Shown here: positions 60,587 to 64,000 of the stretch, in pieces
How positions within the stretch are numbered: position 1 is the stretch's first letter
Layout of the letters: each line of letters begins with the position of its first letter
Source of the DNA: Prevotella sp.
GTDB lineage: Bacteria > Bacteroidota > Bacteroidia > Bacteroidales > Bacteroidaceae
Assembly: GCA_003447235.1 (NCBI GenBank)
Contig: DLZV01000040.1
Coordinates: 13,147 to 77,146, forward strand
Direction: 5' to 3'
DNA: 64,000 nucleotides
Made by a program: the position numbers and the translations under genes
Notes under the pieces: generated by a model
Database searches by the model: none
What the model saw: only the letters and a program-made list of their open reading frames with translations
Told to the model about the DNA's origin: nothing

Positions 60587-63358
60587 TCAAATATTGAAAT
60601 TGATTTCCATACCGAAAAATGGCTTCGACGTCCTTCTCACCGTCATACCACTGTTGGTGGTATAGTCTGGCATGTAGTCGATCATACGGTTCACAAAGAG
60701 AGCCAGTTTCATCCACTTGCCAAACTCTTTAGTCACTTTCAAGTTCAGAAACATATAGAATGGCACTTTCTGCTTGAGCCATGCCGCATCGTTGTATCTG
60801 TTGATGAGCCATTGCAGATAGACATCCTGTTTGCTTTCTTCTGTGAAATCGTGTATCTCTCCGTTGTTGTCGATATATTTCAGTGGTACACCGCTGGTCC
60901 GGATCGATTTTGATGATGTGAACCACATACATTCAGCCGTGAGCGAGAACGACAGCGCGAGCTTAGGGATATAGGTGTCCGCCATGATGTTGGTGTTGAG
61001 TTGTTCCCGCACGCTTCCCGCCTTATTTTCATAGTAGCCGATATAGAGGTCGTTCACCGGTGTGCCGTCCACGACGGCAGTAGTATTGCTGCGAAACATC
61101 GGGTCGCTGTTGGTGTAGGTGGTCTTGAACCATGCCCCGTTCACGGTCAGCCGTGTCTTCAGCATCTCGAAGCGCTTGGTGGCCATCTGCCATTCTACAC
61201 CCTCTTTGATCATTTTGCTGCCATTGGTGGTCATGCCATACATGCCGAGCACCCGTTTTTCTACATACGGCAGTTTCTCGAGTGCCGGTGGCGCGCTGAG
61301 GCTATTGCCGTCTATTGCGCTCTCGTCGTAATCCCTGTAGTCATACGGCCTTACCTTTGCAGAGGTCCGGAATCCGTCGTTCATCTGTTCGCGAAAATAC
61401 GTCACGCTGATCGAGTTGCCGTCCCACTGTGCCCCGATTCTGATTTCCCATTTGTCGTTCCTTGCTGGTTCGAGCCCGTAGTTTGTGGGATTATCGATAT
61501 ACGTGTGCAGATAGATCCGCCTATAGTCGGCGTTCATGTTGTAATAGTTGAGCTCGATGAGGTCGGTGTATATGAGGTCGGGATAAATCTGGAGTAGGGT
61601 AGGAAACTTGCTTTGTTGTCCCCACCCCCCATTGATGTCGATCGTTAGCGGTTTCCCTGCCATGCTGATCTCGGGAAATCTCCATTGCAAGTTCAACCTC
61701 GGGTTAAGATATATTTTTCCGCTCATGGCGTATTCTTTCGCAATATGGGCCAGACTGCTTCCGCGCAGACCCACTTGTGCTGTCAGCAGGTTGTTGCCCA
61801 CAGGCAACGTCAGGTTGTCTTGTAGGAAAAAACTCACTTGGTGCATCGCTGGTATGGCGCTGTAGTTGCGCGGCCGGTAGGGTGTCCCTGGGCTTACGGG
61901 CAGTGCTGGGTCGTACTCCTGTCCCCTGCCATAGTTTTTATCCATCTTCCACTCTGCTCCGACATGAATGCGCTGAGCCAGTTGACCGCTGTTGTATGCA
62001 AACAGTGCCTTCAGTTTGGCGTATAGGTTGAGTGGTCTCCCATCTACAGTCACGTTCGAGATATAGTGATAGGGTAGGAAGGTCCCGTCGTGTTCGCCTT
62101 CCTCCAGCGATGTCGATGCTGCCATATCGCGGCTCAGGCTGATGCTCTTCTGTTGTTCGATCCTGCTCCACTCGTAGGCCGCAGCCACGTCAAGGTTCAT
62201 GGATTTGAAGAAAGAGGGACTGCTGGGGTTCAGTAGCATGGAGTGGCTCATGCTCAGTCTGTTGTATGACGACTTGTATGTGTCGTCTTTCTGTTTCAAT
62301 ATTTCTGGGTCGTGCTTCTCGTCATCGAAAGATCCTGTGTAGTCGATGTTGCTGCGCCATCTCAGCCGCGCGTTGCCCACCTGCCATTCGTCTTGCATGC
62401 GTGCCGATGCTGTCAGCCGCTTGTAGTTGTTCATCGGGTCTCGTGGGTCCGCCTTTGCGTCGAGGTAGTCCAGCCCCAGGTTGACGATCAGGCTACCCAG
62501 TTCTATTCCCTTTCCAGCATACAGTAGTTTACTATAGGAGTCGGCCTTGAACCGTGCCTCAAAGGGTGTGGCTTTCAACTTCCGCTTTATCAGTACCACG
62601 CCACTCGACATATCGCCGTATTCCACGGGTGCGATACCTCTTATCACCTCCACGCTCTCTATGTTATCCGTCGGTATACTGCGCATATCCACGCCGCTTG
62701 TCACATGGCTCCTCCCAGCATCGGGATCACCGACGGTGCCGTTTGATGCCTGCTTCACGATCTGCATGTTGGCATTGGTATTCATCGGGATGCCATCGGC
62801 TACAAACAGTGTTCCCATCGCACTGACATCGTAGTTGCTCCCTCCACTTCCAGCCTGGCGCAGTCTGATGGTGTTGGCATTGGTGAGGTCGGGCAGTTGG
62901 GTTGTCCCACCGGGCAATAGTGATAACAGGTCGGTGAAACTCGACGGCTGCAGATGCTCTATGGCTTTGCGGTCGATCACGGACGACGTAGTGATACCTT
63001 GCGACTCGTGCGCCGTCACTACCACCTCGTTCAGTACGCGGTTGTCCTGTTTCAGCTTCAGTGTCAGCGTTACGGTCTCTCCGTTCCTGCTGGTGTAGGT
63101 CTGGGTCAGGGTGTGGTAGCCCAGGTATGACACGGTGATGGTGTACCTGTCCGAACTGAGGTTCTGAAACATGAAATAGCCAGAAATATCGCTCACGGTG
63201 GTGAGTTTCCTATTGTGCGAATCAGTGATTGTCACTGTAGCGTACGCCACGGCATCATTGCTTCCGGCATCCACTATATGTCCGCGGATATCGTCAGCTT
63301 TTGCAGCAAGACATGCTGCGAGCATCGCCCCTGTTAGTATTATTCTTTTTTCACCCAC
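60587..63358 (-). CDS. TonB-dependent outer-membrane receptor (N-terminal carboxypeptidase-like domain)
   Basis: 923 residues. After a signal peptide (GAMLAACLAAKADD) comes the carboxypeptidase-D-regulatory-like domain at ~23-105 (RGHIVDAGSNDAVAYATVTI), then the plug (NEVVVTAHESQG, with VEVIRGIAPVEYGDMSSGV) and a 22-strand barrel to the C-terminus FGMEINFNI. Energised by TonB/ExbB/ExbD it would import a ligand such as a metal chelate or oligosaccharide; no SusD is present, so a metal chelate is more likely. The annotated start is GTG 63358, which is unusual: an ATG at 63369 is in another frame, and one extra A in a six-A run would join them. Confidence 0.93.
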   Translation of the reverse strand: MGEKRIILTGAMLAACLAAKADDIRGHIVDAGSNDAVAYATVTITDSHNRKLTTVSDISGYFMFQNLSSDRYTITVSYLGYHTLTQTYTSRNGETVTLTLKLKQDNRVLNEVVVTAHESQGITTSSVIDRKAIEHLQPSSFTDLLSLLPGGTTQLPDLTNANTIRLRQAGSGGSNYDVSAMGTLFVADGIPMNTNANMQIVKQASNGTVGDPDAGRSHVTSGVDMRSIPTDNIESVEVIRGIAPVEYGDMSSGVVLIKRKLKATPFEARFKADSYSKLLYAGKGIELGSLIVNLGLDYLDAKADPRDPMNNYKRLTASARMQDEWQVGNARLRWRSNIDYTGSFDDEKHDPEILKQKDDTYKSSYNRLSMSHSMLLNPSSPSFFKSMNLDVAAAYEWSRIEQQKSISLSRDMAASTSLEEGEHDGTFLPYHYISNVTVDGRPLNLYAKLKALFAYNSGQLAQRIHVGAEWKMDKNYGRGQEYDPALPVSPGTPYRPRNYSAIPAMHQVSFFLQDNLTLPVGNNLLTAQVGLRGSSLAHIAKEYAMSGKIYLNPRLNLQWRFPEISMAGKPLTIDINGGWGQQSKFPTLLQIYPDLIYTDLIELNYYNMNADYRRIYLHTYIDNPTNYGLEPARNDKWEIRIGAQWDGNSISVTYFREQMNDGFRTSAKVRPYDYRDYDESAIDGNSLSAPPALEKLPYVEKRVLGMYGMTTNGSKMIKEGVEWQMATKRFEMLKTRLTVNGAWFKTTYTNSDPMFRSNTTAVVDGTPVNDLYIGYYENKAGSVREQLNTNIMADTYIPKLALSFSLTAECMWFTSSKSIRTSGVPLKYIDNNGEIHDFTEESKQDVYLQWLINRYNDAAWLKQKVPFYMFLNLKVTKEFGKWMKLALFVNRMIDYMPDYTTNSGMTVRRTSKPFFGMEINFNI
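63346..63351 (-). promoter_or_regulatory. Six-A run in the receptor's start region (possible frame switch)
   Basis: On the minus strand the run follows the GTG start. ATG 63369 gives MQLKWVKKE and then stops; with one more A it gives MQLKWVKKRIILTGAML and continues into the receptor. Confidence 0.5.
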
Positions 63359-63385
63359 TTGAGTTGCATTTTGCTATTGCGGGTG

Positions 63386-63416
63386 CAAAATTATAAATGG
63401 ACAGCAGAACTAGCAA
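63386..63416 (-). promoter_or_regulatory. Promoter of the six-gene surface operon
   Basis: On the minus strand TTG (63414-63416) and TAATTTTG (63386-63393), 20 bases apart, with a leader of about 20-25 bases. Confidence 0.7.
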
Positions 63417-63537
63417 TACTCAAAATATGTGATTTCTTATTAGTCAAAAGCAAATGGCTACTTACTTATAGGTTGTCCGGATGAAGGAAGGGGTCATTTG
63501 TGTATATACATATAGCCTTCGTTCTATGTGCGACAAT

Positions 63538-63684
63538 CTACGACGATAAGCGTTGCATATTATAGAATATCGAAAACGGAAAATCCCATGTGTGCTCCAT
63601 TTGCCAGACTCTCGGATGTTTGGGCTTGTTATTCAGTGCCTCTTCGTCATTGAGGATTTCTGACAATGCCTCTTTAATGTTCAT
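63538..63684 (-). CDS. Possible small protein, unknown
   Basis: A 48-residue frame starting MNIKEALSEILNDEEALNNK and containing HPRVWQMEHTWDFPFSIFYN. The aromatic, charged composition is protein-like and has a purine-rich stretch before the ATG (AAAAGAGAATCA). An imperfect -7 motif, TAAATTTTG with one extra base, lies about 30 bases upstream. No family known. The 642 bases from 63359 to the window end contain otherwise only the surface-operon promoter and the hairpin at 63727. Confidence 0.4.
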   Translation of the reverse strand: MNIKEALSEILNDEEALNNKPKHPRVWQMEHTWDFPFSIFYNMQRLSS

Positions 63685-63726
63685 ATTGATTCTCTTTTGA
63701 CGTTTTACTGGGTGCAAAATTTAAAA

Positions 63727-63755
63727 GGAGGTATGCCAACGGTAGGCACACCTCC
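63727..63755 (-). terminator. Hairpin with T-run, minus strand
   Basis: GGAGGT-x-TGCC pairs with GGCA-x-ACCTCC. On the minus strand it is followed by TTTTAAATTTT, so it may end a leftward transcript from beyond the window. 63756-64000 has no gene I can support. Confidence 0.5.
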
Positions 63756-64000
63756 AAGAAAAAAGTGATTTTCATCAAAAAGAACGCCTAAAAAGGCAAA
63801 AAATAGCAAAATAGAGCATTTGTTTTGAGTTTCAAGTGGTTGTGGCAGTCTTTGGCTTTAGTTGTCAGTGACAAGGAAATGAGGAAAAAGCAGATTAGAG
63901 AAGTAGAAACGCTTTCAAATCATTACCTCGCAGAAACGCCCTAATAAGCATTTTTAACGGTGGCGGTTCATATTTCTCCATTCTGCGTAAGTTTTGGTTT

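Overview
The window looks like a chromosome segment of a Bacteroidales bacterium, most likely a member of the Prevotellaceae. The evidence is the promoter type (a -7 element matching TAnnTTTG, usually TACCTTTGC or TAACTTTGC, with a TTTG/TTG about 19-20 bases upstream), a FeoA-FeoB fusion, an SLC13-type symporter, a long SecA ending in a SEC-C zinc motif, a TonB-dependent receptor with a carboxypeptidase-like N-terminal domain, DUF4876 and DUF6850-like partners, and secreted proteins ending in a short 'YNLAGQRV...GKK' tail. No species is claimed.

Layout. 1-9.2 kb: the end of an ADP-forming acyl-CoA synthetase, small membrane and lipoprotein genes including an AT-richer pair at 2.5-3.7 kb, a DUF4105 protein and secA. 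9.2-17 kb: feoAB fusion, a long intergenic gap with repeats, an S28/S37-like peptidase, an Lrp/AsnC regulator and an exbB-membrane protein-exbD-exbD operon. 17-25.7 kb: rpsA, envelope proteins, a GH25 lysozyme, mazG, rnz, a tiny sorting-domain-like protein and an ECF sigma factor. 25.7-30.5 kb: an iron/cobalamin-type permease and binding lipoprotein without an ATPase, an SLC13 symporter and a HAD hydrolase. 30.6-43 kb: tamB-like gene, rnpB, three small membrane-protein genes, tRNA-Cys, a NahK-like kinase, a glycosyltransferase, rpsP, and pflA-pflB.

43.4-52.6 kb is accessory in character. It starts with an arsR-arsF-arsG-thioredoxin-permease operon (organoarsenical type) with palindromic candidate operators at the arsR promoter. 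It then holds a flavin reductase-GNAT fusion, a TIGR04076-like protein, the debris of an aldo/keto reductase gene, an AraC regulator, an alpha/beta hydrolase with a cysteine in the nucleophile position, a carboxymuconolactone decarboxylase-cupin protein, and a truncated permease. The AraC gene and the hydrolase operon share an almost identical 57-bp promoter block, which suggests a small AraC regulon that once included more redox enzymes.

52.8-63.4 kb is a single leftward six-gene operon: TonB-dependent receptor, DUF4876 lipoprotein, DUF6850-like outer-membrane barrel, and three large secreted proteins with related C-terminal tails. It looks like an outer-membrane uptake or surface-display locus of unknown ligand, and is the best candidate for an undescribed system here. 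The receptor's reading frame may depend on a run of six A's at its start. The last 640 bases carry one possible small ORF and a hairpin but no recognisable gene.
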